Below are positions 1 to 14,700 of a stretch of DNA of 64,000 nt, in pieces. Both the position numbers and the translations under genes were made by a program. The stretch lies in NCBI GenBank assembly GCA_024516035.1, contig CM044956.1, positions 25,372,331-25,436,330 of the forward strand, given 5' to 3'. Position 1 is the stretch's first letter. Every line of letters begins with the position of its first letter. Under the pieces are notes generated by a model that saw only the letters and a list, made by a program, of their open reading frames with translations, was not told the origin of the DNA and searched no databases. This DNA is from Bactericera cockerelli (lineage: Eukaryota > Arthropoda > Insecta > Hemiptera > Triozidae).

Positions 1-570
1 CTTTCGATTTCAAGCATAAAAAACATATGTCACTGCAGACTTTCACCTCTAAAAATGCCAATTTCGAGAACACCATTAATTTACGGAAAAATTGACGTGA
101 GAAAAAAAGTACTTTTACAAAAACCTTACTATGACCCTGATTAGAAGTAAACAAGAATATTTTTTTGATTTCATATGGTGTAAAACAATATTTTGAACCT
201 ATGAACATAAAAAAAGTACTAAAAAATCTAACTAACGCTGAAATACAGGGTGTAACAATTTTGAAACTTGCACCCTACTAGCTCCGCCCCTGATAAGGTT
301 TTTGAAAAATTTAAAAGCTCATTATACTCAGCCTAACTTGGACTTTAATTAACAGGAATAAAAAACTATAGCATTCCATTTAAAATTCGCGAGAAAAATG
401 AAAAAATATGGCCTAAAATCCGGAAGGGCCGACCGGGGCCAAAAAAAAATATGACCACAGGATGGGCCATAGGGCACTTCCTATACCTAGGACTTTACAG
501 AATTGAAAAATTCCGTCGCGTTCAAAAGTTACGAGGGGGTGGCCACCTTTTCTGAAACATACTGTATTGT
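1..570 (+). repeat. Interspersed repeat, direct copy of 33890-34415
   Basis: The stretch matches 33890-34415 in the same orientation, with the same order of short motifs, including CATATGTCACTGCAGACTTT, an internal ATACAGGGTGTAA, and a final block around GTTACGAGGG. The 460-570 part recurs inverted near 46190-46260. No ORF of note. Identity of the element is unknown. Confidence 0.7.
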
Positions 571-1234
571 TCTGATAGTCGTTGTACAGTTGCATTGCTC
601 TGTTGATGGGAGATAATTCGGAAGAGAATGCCGTTGGCATTAGCACCGCCCTTGATCAAGTTTTGTTTTATTAATCTCAATTTATATGTATGTATATACA
701 TTAAGTAGTTACTTCAAGTCTCAATCCTAGTCTCTTGCCCTATTTTCAAGTTATCTTAATTTTAGATTGAACAAAAAACTCATTGCATTTATTAATCACA
801 AATTGTACGCCACAAAGTGTTTTATATTTACAAAAAAAAAGTTGTCCCCTTGACACCTCCCGTGGTAAAGCTAATGGTATCAAAAAGGCACGAAAATTTA
901 ACGATTTAAAATAGAAAACATGTGTTCAACAATTTTTACTAAATAAAAGTAATCTTAATATATAAATGTCAAAGTCACTGACCACTCACTGACTGATCAT
1001 CGCTCTACAGCCCAAACCGTAAGTCCTAAAAAGCTGAAATTTGGTAGATAGCTTTGTCTTATAGTCTAGATGTGCAATAAGACGGGATTTTTCGAAACTC
1101 CCACTACAACACCTGCCATTGGCGAAAAAGTATTTTTTGCTTTCACGGCCATGCCTCGGCCCGCAAAGCGGACGACAGCCCGCTTGTTTCTTATATAAAA
1201 TTTGTTGAAACCTCTGAAATGCAATGTACGATAT

Positions 1235-1502
1235 TTTTTTTTTTTTTTTTTTTAGTGGGGTTTAACGTCGCTTTCAACTGCCATGGTCATATCACGACGG
1301 GGGTTTTACCCTCCATTCGCAGGAAACTCACAAACCTACTACTCACATTGACCTCACCCAGCCTGAGTGGGGCCGGGAAAAGCCAGCGTCAGGAGAATTA
1401 GAATTTGAATGTCATCCATCCAAGTCTTAACCTCGCTGGATGTCGCTTAACTTCGGTGTTCTGAAGGGAACCGGTGTATTCAACATGCCATCGACGCTGG
1501 CT
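1235..1502 (-). mobile_element. Full-length 5S-rRNA-headed SINE
   Basis: On the minus strand the head (about 1502-1410) reads like 5S rRNA: GCCAGCGTCGATGGCATG, ACACCGAAGTTAAGCGACAT and CTTGGATGG. The shared SINE body follows (CCACTCAGGCTGGGTGAGGT, GCGAATGGAGGGTAAAACCC), and then an A tail (T run at 1235-1253). A 13-bp target duplication, CAATGTACGATAT, flanks it at 1222-1234 and 1503-1515, so it retrotransposed as a unit. The target is an older fold-back repeat. Confidence 0.88.
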
Positions 1503-2520
1503 CAATGTACGATATCTCCGGCCTGTTTTGTACAATATCTGATATCTTCAGTCCTGTTTTGTTTAAAAATCTGAAATTTGTCTTAAAAAAATTCTGATGT
1601 CTTAGAAGCTTTAGCTTAGGAAAAATACCTTTGTATATGTTATCCTGTTATTAAATAAATAAAGAAATTTAAAAAAATATATATAATTTAAAAAAAAATA
1701 CTTTTCAGAAATGTATTACAAAGAAATGGGTGGTTCAATTTAAGATTCCAAAGTTGACCCCCGTAAGGCCGCCCCCGCTATTGATAAAAAAAACAAAACC
1801 AAGTACAAAATGTTTATCTCTTGGTATTATGGTCCACGTCTTTCAGCATTTTTCAAAATCTCAATCAGTTCTCTAGATATTTCGAGTGGCTCCTTTTTTT
1901 TTGCGGGCCCTGCATATTGTTCCAATGTACTACCCAAACCGATTCAATTGTACGGTACTGTCTAACTAAAAGTAATTTGTCCTTCTATTTCGACATAGAC
2001 CTCTAAAATCTTGCAAGATTAATGCTATAGTAAAAGTTTGGTTTTCATTTTTTTAATCATACTTCGACAAAATTTTCTCCCTAAACCGACGTCAAAGTGC
2101 CCATTTTTGTATTTTTCTCATTACGTTTTTTGTAATTACATACCAATATACAACATTACAGCGTTCTTGATTACAGTCAAGATTTCAATTTTGAGACATG
2201 TTCATAAAGGCGCATATATGCTCCCCGAAACGACACCGCTTAGCAACAGTTTAAGTGCAAAAGTTCCGGTTTTCCCTGTACTTTTACATTAAATCCTACC
2301 ACCATGCAAAATTTCAGCTTTCTAGGTTTTGATGATCTGTCAGTCAGTTACAAAATCGCAAAGTATCAGGAACCAATTGACCTCTGACTTCTTTTGTCCG
2401 GGACAAAAATAAAATCACAGGTCAATATTTTTTTAATTCACCATATTTTTTGGGAACCAATTAACCTATGGTCTTGGTCAGACTGAGAAGTCAAAATTGT
2501 AGCCTAATAATAAAACTTAC

Positions 2521-2706
2521 CTTGGTCAGTGTGAGTAGTAAGCCTCGTATAGACGTTAAGACAATACAGCCGACCAAGAGAAATGAAATGTGCTGTGACC
2601 AGAACACGACGTCTATGTCCAAGTCCACCCAATCTACCAGGAGCTCTATGCCGCGTGTTACCGGATCCTTCTTGCCAACACGATCAAACACTATGTTTAT
2701 GGTACA
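2521..2706 (-). CDS. GPHR: GPHR coding exon 7 (last one in window)
   Basis: Encodes residues 305-366: FDRVGKKDPVTRGIELL, FWSQHISFLLVGCIVL and SIRGLLLTLTK. The acceptor CATTTAG lies above 2706. The donor GTAAGT below 2521 shows that at least one more coding exon follows to the left. Confidence 0.93.
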
Positions 2707-5700
2707 CTAAATGGTAAGAATGGAATAATTTAATTATTGTACGAATGTTAATTTAAAAATGCTCTGCCAGTTATGGACACAATACTTCCTCGTGATTGGT
2801 TCACAACATTTGACAATTTTGAGATTTTATACTAAATACGTTCATAATTTATACTATTTTTTAATATTGTATATATATTGTAGAATACCGTTTTTCCTAT
2901 ATTCTAGATTCTACAAAAAATTCAGTATCGGCAAGTCGTAGGCCTTACTTTTGCACATTTTTGTCCAAAATTTTGGATTTTCTTAAATATCAGAGCTAAA
3001 TCATATATTATTTAAAAATAAACGCACGAATAGCTCAGTTGTTTAGGGGAAGTAACGAGTTCTCTAGAAAACTAGTAGAAAAAAAACTTCTGAAAACTAG
3101 AAAATTATCATTTTTTTTTTATAAGAATCGACTTTTTATAAGAATCACCTTTTTATAAGGAAATCTTTAAAATATCTAACTAATGAAAAGCAATACCTTG
3201 AGTGTATAGTAGGGTTAGGTAAAATATATAAATTTGTATACAAGGGGTATACAAATTTATATTTTAAATACAAGAAAATGTTCTATTCTATTCTAGGTAA
3301 AATATATAGAAGGCTATGCCTCAGGAATATAGCAGGGTTAGGGATAATACATAGAAGGTAATGCCTCGGGTTTATAGTAGAGTTAGGTAAAATACATAGA
3401 AGGCCATGCCTTGGGTTTATCATAGGGTTAGGAAAAATACAAAGAAAGCCATGCCTCAGGTGTAATTCAACCCCCAAAAAACACTTCGTGAAAAACAGTC
3501 GTCAAGTGTTGGAATGATCAAAAAGAACTGATATCAAAAACGTCAATTTTCTATGGTTAAAGGAATTATTTTTCAAAGTTAAAGTGTAGTAATTTGCTAC
3601 AAAATATCAACTCTTGCCTGAGGACTAATTTTTTTATATTTATATATAGGTATTTGTAAATTTTGAATAAGATCTAGGTAATTTACGCTTCAAAATACTG
3701 AAGTATTGATCCAAACAAATGCTTTATTTAGGCGTAGTCCAGACATCCCGAGTTCGATTCCCGGTTGGGGCAGACTTTTCGAATTAATAATTTTCCCTCC
3801 AAACACGTGATGCTGGAATTACCGGCCTACCCAGGATGGGTGAGGTAAATGTGAGTAGCTGAAACGATTCCCAGCGAATGAAGGGTAAAACACCCCGTCC
3901 TGACTACTTCAAATCAGGACGTTAAAACCAAATGCAATCAACTGGTCACAATATTTCTAAATAGAGCTCGGTGTGATAGTTGGTGCTTCTTTTGTGGAAC
4001 TTCAACCAGTAAAAAAAATGAGAAAAAAAATACCTACTTAATCTTAAAATCCAGTAACAATAAATTCATTCATAATCAACTAGTGTTTTAACCTTGTATT
4101 GTAAAATTAGTTATGAGCGCGTTAAAAAACGGACAAAGGGGTTTGTTTACCATATAATTTTAATCATATTATGTACGTACATTGTAAGTACATGGAAATT
4201 CGATATTGGTAAAATAAAGAGGAAATGAAAGTGCCGGGCGTTATTGTATGTTCTGAAATTGCTTCTTACTATGGCTATAAGAAATCTTGACTGATATATT
4301 TGCCTAACTTAAAGTAACTAAACATGGTTTCAGCATAACCAGTACAAAAAGAAAAAGTGGGAAGTTTTACTAGATATAAATTTAATAATTATACATCAAT
4401 AGGCAAGCATATACATTTACAAGATATACATTTAATAATTATACATCAATGTAATATACCATCATGAAAATTTCAGCTCGATTGGACAAAAAATGCAACT
4501 TATATCACGTTACATACAACATACATAGATCGATGGATAGTTAGATCATAGCGTGTAGAATAAGAAGTGTGGAAACCACCCCCCGCCGGCCTACATCGTG
4601 GCGTCCCCAGCGCTAGTATCGCAAAGGAGTCTCCTCTCCTCGTCCCTCACCCGTATCAAATGTAAACATAAATATATCAAAATGTAAACATAAAATATGA
4701 TAGAAAATTCGGAAACAAAGTAGGTCTTTTTCTAGCTCAGCGTGTGCTGGCGCAGCTATCCTTTGATAAGACTTCGCGGCATCCATTAGGTGCTCAGGAG
4801 ACACAACAGTTCTTCTATATCTTTATGGATGATTATCTCTACAGCTTCTTAGAAGAAGACCTAGCGTCAAGAACACTGATTGATCTCACTAAAATGCTCG
4901 AGAAGGGAGGTTTCGAACTCACAAAGATAGCTACAAAATAACAAAGCAGTATTAGAAAATATTCCTTCTTCTCGTTAGCTCATGAGTAATGTTCAGTGGG
5001 ATCTAGACAACTCCTTGAAGTTGTTAGGTATTCAGTGGAATCCTAATGATTATTATTCATTCACAGTCAATGTAAGTGACATGAAATGCAAAAAGAGAAT
5101 TATTTTAAGTACAGTGGCAAGAATAAATGATCCCACAAAAAAACTACCGTTAAAAAAAGGGCCAAGTTCCAGAACTCCTATCCAAAAAGATTTCACCAAT
5201 GAATGCAGTGATATCTTGTTTACGGCCAAGTTATCTTGGTACTAAACTATTATTAAAACCCGTTTTCTGAGTTCCTCATTTTGTATGTTTTTAACTGCAA
5301 ACTAACCTCTAACTTGGCCAGTTTTATGCCATCGGTTGTATGGAATATTAAGACTATATATGTATGTATACTGTATAGGTACAAAATGACAATATAACCA
5401 TCACAAGGAGCGAAACTGGCCAAGCCAATACCGAGACACCTATCTATTGTAATCAACTCAAAAGTCTCACTTGTATGTTTCAGCGACAGCAGTGAACGTG
5501 CTATGGGCTCATGCGTATTCGCTCACGTATTACATCCTGGGGAAATGGTCACACTTTAAAATAACATTTTCTTAAAACAAATTTTGTTAGCTTTCTATTC
5601 TTATTTTTATTTTTAACATATCTCGGGAATGTTAAGGAATTACCCCAATTCACCCAATTCATTTGGATTTTTTATAGCTAATGACTAATGACCCACTACT

Positions 5701-8700
5701 CCCACTAGGTACGAAATAAAAAAAAGGTGTGAAACACTCATATTTTGAGAAAAAAAATAGGTATTGTAATGTACTTACTATGAGAATTTTCCAAACGCAA
5801 TACAGGGAGAAAAAGTACCCGAGAATGTTAAAGTATTTGCCCTTCCATGTCTTGGACCACTGGATCTTCTCCATCATATTACAGGCGTCATGGGCTTCCA
5901 GATACAACTGACGGGACAGTTCTTCCAGACCTAGAATCTCTTGCTTAAGCTGCCATACATCTGAAAATCTATCGAGTTAAGGGCAAGGAGGTAAAAGGAT
6001 CTAGCTTCATTAAAATCTTTAAGCGTCGCGTCTTCCTCTTCAGAAACAAATTAATGTGTCGAAGTTTTTTTTTAAAAGATGAGTGTTTCACAGCCTTTTT
6101 TTCGTAGCCATGAAACAGGAGCTACTGTAGACGCTTGTGGTCTGTCTTGTAACCTGCCATCCCGTAGTGTGCCTCCCCTCTGATGGGCGAGAAGTGACAC
6201 AATACTTCCCAGTGACACAATACTTAACACCTAAATGTTGTTTCGATAACATGTGTTGGTTTTAATAAAAGAAATAATTTAGTACCAAGATAACTTGGCC
6301 GTAAACAAGATATCACTGCATTCATTGGCGAAACCTTTTTGGATAGGAGTTCTGGAACTTGGCCCTTTTTTTAACGGTAGTTTTTTGTGGGATACACGAT
6401 ACACAGCTCGAGAGAATGTCTGAATTAATTAATTCTGCATCCAAGACCAACATCTTCATGGTGATAGATATGTTCTTCAAAACGTGAATTGGTAAGTAGA
6501 TATTACAATGAATAGCATGTTTTCTAGCATTCCAACAAAGAAAAATTCAAAATGGTTCAGAATCAATGGCGGTAGTAGTTCGATGGAAAGTCTCATAGGA
6601 AAGTAAAAACCGTGTTGAAATCTTTAAATAAATTTTGGCTTACTAGAACATTTCCAACAAGACCATACTCAAGTTCAATGATAATGGATACTCTCTGAGG
6701 ACCGATTATAAGTGGTAACATTCTTCAGCATCCCCCACAGGGCCTGTGTGTAGGCTGGTCCCTGGCTCGTGTTACTGTTTATTTTCTTGGCCACTGTTAT
6801 TCGCTTTTTCTTTGCTACAATCATTTCTAGTGTTTGCATAAGCCTCTTCTGAATTGAGGACACGTCTGCTAATGTGACCGGTCTGAGAACAATAATTTCA
6901 AGGACGAGTTATACAGGGTGAACGTGTTTAAGTGACGAGTGACAGAAAATTTATTTCGTTCTTAATTTATCAACAAAAAAGGGAAGGATAGAAAGCGATA
7001 GGATGGTCATAGGGCCCATCCTGTGGTCACACTTATTTAGGGCCGCGGGTGGCCCTTCCGTACTTTAGGGACGGAAAAGTTTAGTTTTTCTTGGCGTTGC
7101 AAAACAAGCGTTTTGCTTGATAGCGATGAAATTCGTGAAAATCCGCCATCTTGTTTTCCCATCTGGTTATATCGAGAAAAAAAATTCAATTATCTCGTAA
7201 ACCATCAGCGTTATCGAAAAAATAGAGTAAAATCGTCTTTAATGGTGTTCTAACACATAATTTACATATTTTAAACATCAATTTATGATATTTTTACCGT
7301 AACCCCGTGGGTAAAATTTTGTAAAAAAATGAAATATGTGCAAATATCTCGTAAAAATAAGTGAAATTGATTTTTTTTTTTAACTTAATAATATCTTTTA
7401 CACTCAGTGAGATCCTTTCTTTTATTTGCAAGTAAATACATACATTTATGCATGTGAGTAAGAATTAAGCAGATCACTATTTACCTTATAAAATAGAACA
7501 TGGACGTGTAAGGATAGTTGACTGCTCCAAAGCCAGATAGCAGAGCCATCACAGTAACCCCGATAACTCCTATTCGACTTATTCCCTGTTCAATAGAAAG
7601 AAAACCTTGTTTGGCACTCAGAATAGGGAACGGGTCTCCCAGCTTCCAGAAGAGATAGATGTAGATCAGCCAGATTGTCACAGCCATGATACGAATCATG
7701 TTGCTGGGAACTAAACAAGAATAAAATAAGATCAAGTAAAATTTGATATTTTGGGGTTGACATAACTCAAGGTAAATCTAAAATGATCACCTGTGGTCAA
7801 ATCACCTGGAAAGGTAAGAAAATATAAAGAGTTGTGTTTTTGTTATTACAACCAGCTTGACTACACGTGGAGGTAGTACAGATCGTTCTCCAGCCAACTT
7901 AAGAGGAAAAGGTGGCTCGTCTTGAACCAGATACAGGGTGTCCCACCAAAGTTGGACACCTCAAATTACTCGGCCCCTGATGGAGTTTTTGAAAAATAAA
8001 AAATCCAAGGGTACATGTACAAACTATGCGCTTTAAATTATGAATATTTTTTTATACAGGGTGGTTTAAAAGTCAGAAATTGAGGTGTCAAATTTCGATT
8101 TTAGAATGGGTTGAGCTAAATTGTATTTAATAATTTTACTTCTAAATGGTTTCTGAGTACTTTTTAATACTAAATTATTACAAATATTAAATACAGGGTG
8201 GTTTTTTATCAATTCTTTTCTATATCTCGAATAACTTGATTTCGTTTATTTTTTTATGTAATAAGAATAAACAATATTTGTATAATGAAAACACACAACA
8301 CAAAATATCCTGGGTGGTTTATAAGTGAAATAATGACATTAACTTTTTTAAAGTCGAGTTTTTTTTAAAATTTTATCACGGATTCTTAATTCTCGCTTAA
8401 TGTTAAACATTTTTCGTTGGTCATTTCGAAAAACAAAACTAAAGTTCTGTACAGGGTGAGCCATAATATTTTGCAACACCCTTTATGTGGGTAGTCAAAG
8501 AGACGTAAAGAAATACTGAATACACAATAAAAACTTCGATTTTTACCGAAATAAAAAAGTTATGGTCTTTTAACTAAATTTGTCGCATGAACCACCCTGT
8601 AGATATTCTCTTAAATTATCATGTTGGTAGGTACTCAAAGTTGTATAAAATTCAAAGAAGATATCTAATCGGGGGGAAAAAAATAAGTAAAAACACGAAT

Positions 8701-11700
8701 TTTAAAGACATTTTCAATATGGTGGCTACACTGAATGATTTTACCGATTGAAATAAAAAGTAGGTAGGTATAAAAACAAAATTGAAAATTACTTATTAGG
8801 AACAACTTACCAAAACTAGTGTTGATCACAATGAAGTAGCCAATGTAAAATGGAATGAGAACTATTACCATGAATAGCATACAGTAGAGGACAATGTTCC
8901 AGTGAAAATATCGAGAGCTGAAAAAACACAAAAAAAACACAAATTAACAGGGGCGGCCCCAGCGGGGTCACTTTTGGAATCTTAAATGGAACCACCCTAT
9001 TTGTAATACATTTCTGAGAAATTGTTGACATTAAAAGTATTTTAAGACTAGTTTGATATTTTTAATCAAAGCAGGGCCGGAGATATCGTACATTTCATTT
9101 CACAGGTTTCAGTTATTTTTTATAAGTAAAATTAATGATATTTTTGTAAAAAAAATGTTAAACACATGTCTTTCTATATGAAAGAATTAAATTTTCATGC
9201 CTTTTTTATATCATTAGCTTTACCAGGGATGGTGTCAAGAGGTCATTTTTTTAAATGGTGTAAAAACTATTCTTTTTTTAGTATAGTCTGTGCTAAATAA
9301 ATGCACTGAGTGTTGTTGTTTACTCTAAATTTAAGATACCCTTGACTACAGGGCCGGAGACTAGTACTGTACGCGGGTTTTATTTGAAGTAAATCGGGCC
9401 CTGTTTTATTTTAAATTAAACAAAATGAATCATTGCAATTATTTCTCACAAATTATACTCGAAAAAGGATGGTTTATACAACATAAAAAAAAGTTGACCC
9501 CTTGAAATCTTCCCTAGTAAAGCAGATGGTATCAAAAAGGCAGGAAAGTTTCATTATTTCAATTGAAAAACTATTTTTTGCAAAAACACAATTTATTTCT
9601 TATAAAAAAATACTGAAACCTGTGAAATGGAATGTACGATATCTCCGGCAATGTTCTGATTAAAAATCTCAAACTTGTCTAAAAATATTATAAATGTCAA
9701 CTACTTTTCAGAAATGTATTACAAACAGGTTGGTTCCATTGAAGATTCCAAAGTCGACCCCCCTGGGGCCGCCCCTGTTAAGAGTATGAAAAATTAAACC
9801 CCCTGAAAAAGTTTCCCCCTCCATATAATGAGACACGTGTTTCAGGGTTTTCTGAAAATCGCTTCCATAGCCGAGATATTTTGACTGGCTCCTTTTTTTT
9901 ATACACCCTGTATAAATGATTATGAATCAGAGGCGGCACGACCCTCTTATTGATGCTATCGTTACTTCTTTGATGATGGATTTCGGTAAATTGAAGTTTT
10001 TTTCTAAACTGCTCAAACATGAGTGGTATTACTCCTCTTGCTCCTATCAAAAGCCCAATAAACTGGGTGTCATTGGATTTCATATAATTTTCTTACATAT
10101 TTTACATAGTTAAGGAAAATCATACTTCGACCACCAGTTTTTATTGCCGTTCAACAAGTAGAACTTAAAGAGAAATCAAGTTTAAGATGACACCTAGCAA
10201 TGAGAGAGAAAGATAAACATAAGAGGAATAAATTAAGAGAGGAGTGCAGGGGAAAAAAAGATAGGGGATAAAGGTGTTCCGCCAAAAAAAGGAGCCATTC
10301 GAAATATCTAGAAAATATTAAAATTATTTAAACCCGTTTTCTGAGTTCCTCATTTTGTATGTTTTTAACTGCAAACTATCCTCTAACTTGGCCAGTTTCG
10401 CTCCTTGTGATGGTTATATTGTTATTCTGTACCCATACATATAGTCGTAATATTCCATACAACCGATGGCATAAAACTGGCCAAGTTAGAGGATATTTGC
10501 AGTTAAAAACATACAAAATGAGGAACTCAGAAAACGGGTTTAAATAAAAGAAATAGTTTAGTACCAAGATAACTTGGCCGCAAACAAGATATCACTGCAT
10601 TTATTGGCGAAACCTTTTTGGATATTAGTTCTGGAACTTGGCCCTTTATTTAACGGTAGTTTTTTGTGGGATATCATTACTTTTTGTAAATGGTTCGTTT
10701 CACATCACGTTTCATTATTTTTTATTAAAAATTTCAGGATTCTTCACATTAATATGCTCCCTAAAACGACACCGTTTAACAGCAGAAATAGAGCGAAAGT
10801 GCCGGTTTTCAGATTTTTCTCTGTACTTTTACAATAAACCCTACCATCACGCAAAATTTCAGCTTTCTAGGTAGTAGGGAAGCGCCACAAAATTTAGATC
10901 CATAATCGATTATATATTTTCTCCCTAAAACGACATCGTTTAACAGCATAATAAGCGCGAAAGTTTCGATTTTCAGATTTTTCTTTAAAGTCTTTAAATT
11001 TTTAATGTCTTTTTAATGATATTAGGACAATCTCTGTTCCAAATTTCATATCTCTATGATCAATTGAACCGAAGATAGAAGGGTGTGAAAAACCGGGTGA
11101 ATCGGTTCGTGTAAAGATACACTGCCGTGCTTGCTGGAACTTGGCCTGGCCAAGTTCCAGCATTTTTTTATAAGAATCAGCTTTTTATAAGAAAATCTTT
11201 AAAATCTCTAGCTAATGAAAGGCAATGCCTTGAGTGTATAATAGAGTTAGGTGAAATACATAGAAGACCATGCCTCAGGAATATAGTAGGGTCAGGGATA
11301 ATACATATAAGGCAATGCCTCGGGTTTATAGCAGGTTTAGGTAAAATACATAGAAACCCATGCCTCAGGTGAAATTCAATGATACCTATAAGGTGTTTCT
11401 ATTATAAAATTTATGCTAAGCCTAAACTATGTACACTTGAGAGCAAGAAAAGCGAATCAAACTTTTTCCTTCACCAAATCTGCGATATCTTCGAAATTAC
11501 TATTTCTATCGAGTCGCATGATATCTCAAAATGTTGTAAATTTTGTTTTCTACAATTTCATAGTTTGATTGTCAAAAAAAACCTACAAGAAGCCGTCAAA
11601 ATTAAATTTTACTACAGGATGTCAAAAAAGAAGAAAAACATGATTTTTTTATTTTTAACAAACGACGTTATAACCTGAGAAATCAACAAGATTCATTCAT

Positions 11701-14700
11701 AACAATGGTGAATCAGTATTTTGTGTTGCCTCCCCGAGCTTTGATCACAGCATTCATTCGATTTGGTATTGAGTGGATCAAAAAAACCCCAATTTCTTGG
11801 GGCAACCTCTCCCCTTCTTCGGTGAGGGCGATCTTCAGCTCTGCTACAGTCTGGGGAGCCGGTATTCTACCTCAAACTCTTCGTGTGAGTTGGTCCCACA
11901 GATTTTCAATCGGATTGAAGTCGGCACTAAGAGAGGGCTAGTCCAAAGTGTCAATATTCTCCTCACCCAAGAACTCCCAAACACAGTTTGCCACATGTGG
12001 GCGGGCATTGTCGTGCATGAGGAGGAACTGGTCGCCCATAATTTGATCGAGAAGAACCACATGGGTCTGCAGGATGTTATCAATGTATCGCTGACTGTTC
12101 AGGCCACCTCCCGCACCGCATGTGATGAAAACCCATTCAGTCTTTCTTTCAGTTGAAATCCCACCCCACACCATACAGGAACCACCGCCGAAACTGACAG
12201 TTTCTGTGATGCAATACTCAGCATTCCTTTCTCCCGCTCTTCGATAGACTCTTTTCCTTCTGTCATTACCAAACAAACACACCCGGCATTCATCAGTGAA
12301 GAGAACAGAGCGCCATTGCTGGGGTATCCAATCCACGTGTTCTATGGCGAATCTGAATCTCCTTTCCCTGTGCTCTCTAGAGAGTTTGGGTCCAGTTGAA
12401 GTTCTCTTTGGTTAAATTCTAGCTTATTGAAGTCCTGCAGACCCATATGGTTCTTCTCGATCAAATTATGGGCGACCAGTTCCTCCTCATGCACGACAAT
12501 GCCCGCCCACATGTGGCAAACTGTGTTTGGGAGTTCTTGGGTGAGGAGAATATTGACACTTTGGACTAGCCCTCTCTTAGTGCCGACCTCAATCCGATTG
12601 AAAATCTGTGGGACCAACTCACACAAAGAGTTTGAGGTAGAATACCGGCTCCCCAGACTGTAGCAGAGCTCAAGATCGCCCTCACCGAAGAAGGGGAGAG
12701 GTTGCCCCAAGAAATTGGGGTTTTTTTTGATCCACTCAATACCAAATCGAATGAATGCTGTGATCAAAGCTCGGGGAGGCAACACAAAATACTGATTCAC
12801 CATTGTTATGAATGAATCTTGTTGATTTCTCAGGTTATAACGTCGTTTGTTAAAAATAAAAAAATCATGTTTTTCTTCTTTTTTGACATCCTGTAGTAAA
12901 ATTTAATTTTGACGGCTTCTGGTAGGTTTTTTTTTGACAATCAAACTATGAAATTGTAGAAAACAAAATTTACAACATTTTGAGATATCATACGACTCGA
13001 TAGAAATAGTAATTTCGAAGATATCGCAGATTTGGTGGAGGAAAAAGTTTGATTCGCTTTTCTTGCTCTCAAGTGTAGTTATAAACTCAGGTAAAAATGC
13101 AAGCGACGAGAGAGAATTCGGTGTTGATAAAACCATGAGCGGGCAAGAACTCGTGGTACCTACCTGACCAAACTTTGGGTCGGGAGAGAACTCTCCTTCT
13201 TCAGGTATCACTTCTTCTTAGGAAACATTCCGCGTTTCCCTTTTTTCAACACGAAGTGTAATTTTTGCAGATTTTAATACTACCACACTATTCAGCGTGA
13301 CAAATTAACGCTAATTCATATGTCATACTTCAGCGTAGGATCACCAAAGTGAAGCAACGTCCAGCGAGGTGAAGACTTCGTGATGCTGGTATTCCGGTCC
13401 AACCTAGGCTGGGTGAGGTTAAAATGGGTAACAGGTTTGTGAGTTTCCTGCGAATGGAGGGTAACACCTCCCACGTGATATGACCATACAGCTGAAAGCG
13501 ACGTTAAACCCAAATGAAAAAATAAAATAATAAGTCATACTTGTACTTTTGACAAAGACTCAAATTTGAGACTCGTGTATCACCCTGTATGTTAGTTCAA
13601 AGTGGTCCGATATGTGAAATAATTGTAACAAAATCAATTCTATATTTAATAGCTCAAACTGGTACTTTTCACATATTAATTGATAGACTTGTGTTTTGCC
13701 CAGTTTGTTAGTCAGATGGAAAACGTATTGCCACCACATTATTAAAAGTAAAAAAAAATACAACTAATTAATAGGACACACATGCACTTATGACAAATAA
13801 TCAAATTCGACACTTGGGTATTACCTTGTATGTTGATCCAAATTGGTTCGATCGAAGAACTAGTGATACCACGTTGCTCAGAGTAAAAAAATAATTCTAT
13901 TTGATATGTCACACTTTGGCCTTTACTTACTTTTTCTGAAAAGTGTACTTGGGGCACACCCTCTATAATCGAAAATCAGAAAAAACAAGTGAATACTCTA
14001 AAATGTCTTTGCCAGCCTCCGTGGCGTAATCGTTCCCTCCAAGCACGTCAGGCTGGCATTTCCGGCCATACCCAGGCTGGGTGAGGTTAATGTGGGTAGC
14101 TGGTACGCTTCCCAGCTAATTGAGGGTTAAACCCCTGTCCTGACTGTCTATCTCAAATCAGGACGTTAAAACCAAATAGAATCAACTGGTCACAATAGAT
14201 CTAATAAGGTCGCAGCCTTAATTGTAAGGGTTTCACTGAAAATCCTGCGACTAGGTCAGATAATAATAATAATAAAATGTCTAAAATTCGATGGGTAATT
14301 TGAATTTGCAATAACAGATGGGGAGTCTCATTTGAAAAACGAAATATAGCATCAAAAAATCATACGAGACAGAATGGAGAGAGTGCAAATGCCTACGGCA
14401 AAATATCGATCGGACCTACTTTAAATATACTCACCCTGTTTATAAAAAAGGAAATGGAAATAATTTTTTTAATGGTTCCTAGAAAAATCTTCTCAAAGAA
14501 TTATTTTAGAATCTAGAAATTTAATTTACCTGGAGTCCAATATGTTCAAAATCTCAAAAATAATTAATTCAAACATAGTACAGGAGAGAGCAAAGTTGAT
14601 TGAAAATATAAGCTGAACCAATCTATGGTGTACTTCATAGTCTTTGAAAAGTTGCTTCACAAAAAATATCCATCCTCCAATGAAGAAAATGACCTGAAAA

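Larger units (their letters stand above)
11150..13255. mobile_element. Third relative of the hairpin-ended element, split by a Tc1 palindrome
   Basis: 11150-11433 has the same minisatellite and flanking words as 25020-25215 and 43560-43870. 13076-13255 continues with GTAAAAATGCAAGCGACG and GTTGATAAAACCATGAGCGG, as at 43893-43950. The two halves are contiguous in the other copies and are separated here only by the Tc1-derived palindrome at 11434-13075. Both outer ends are unclear. Confidence 0.6.

Noticed and set aside
12342..12803. 153-residue open frame on the minus strand, mirrored by 11773-12156 on the plus strand
   Set aside because: It is the wrong-strand reading of the palindromic Tc1 arms; the transposase motifs lie in other frames.
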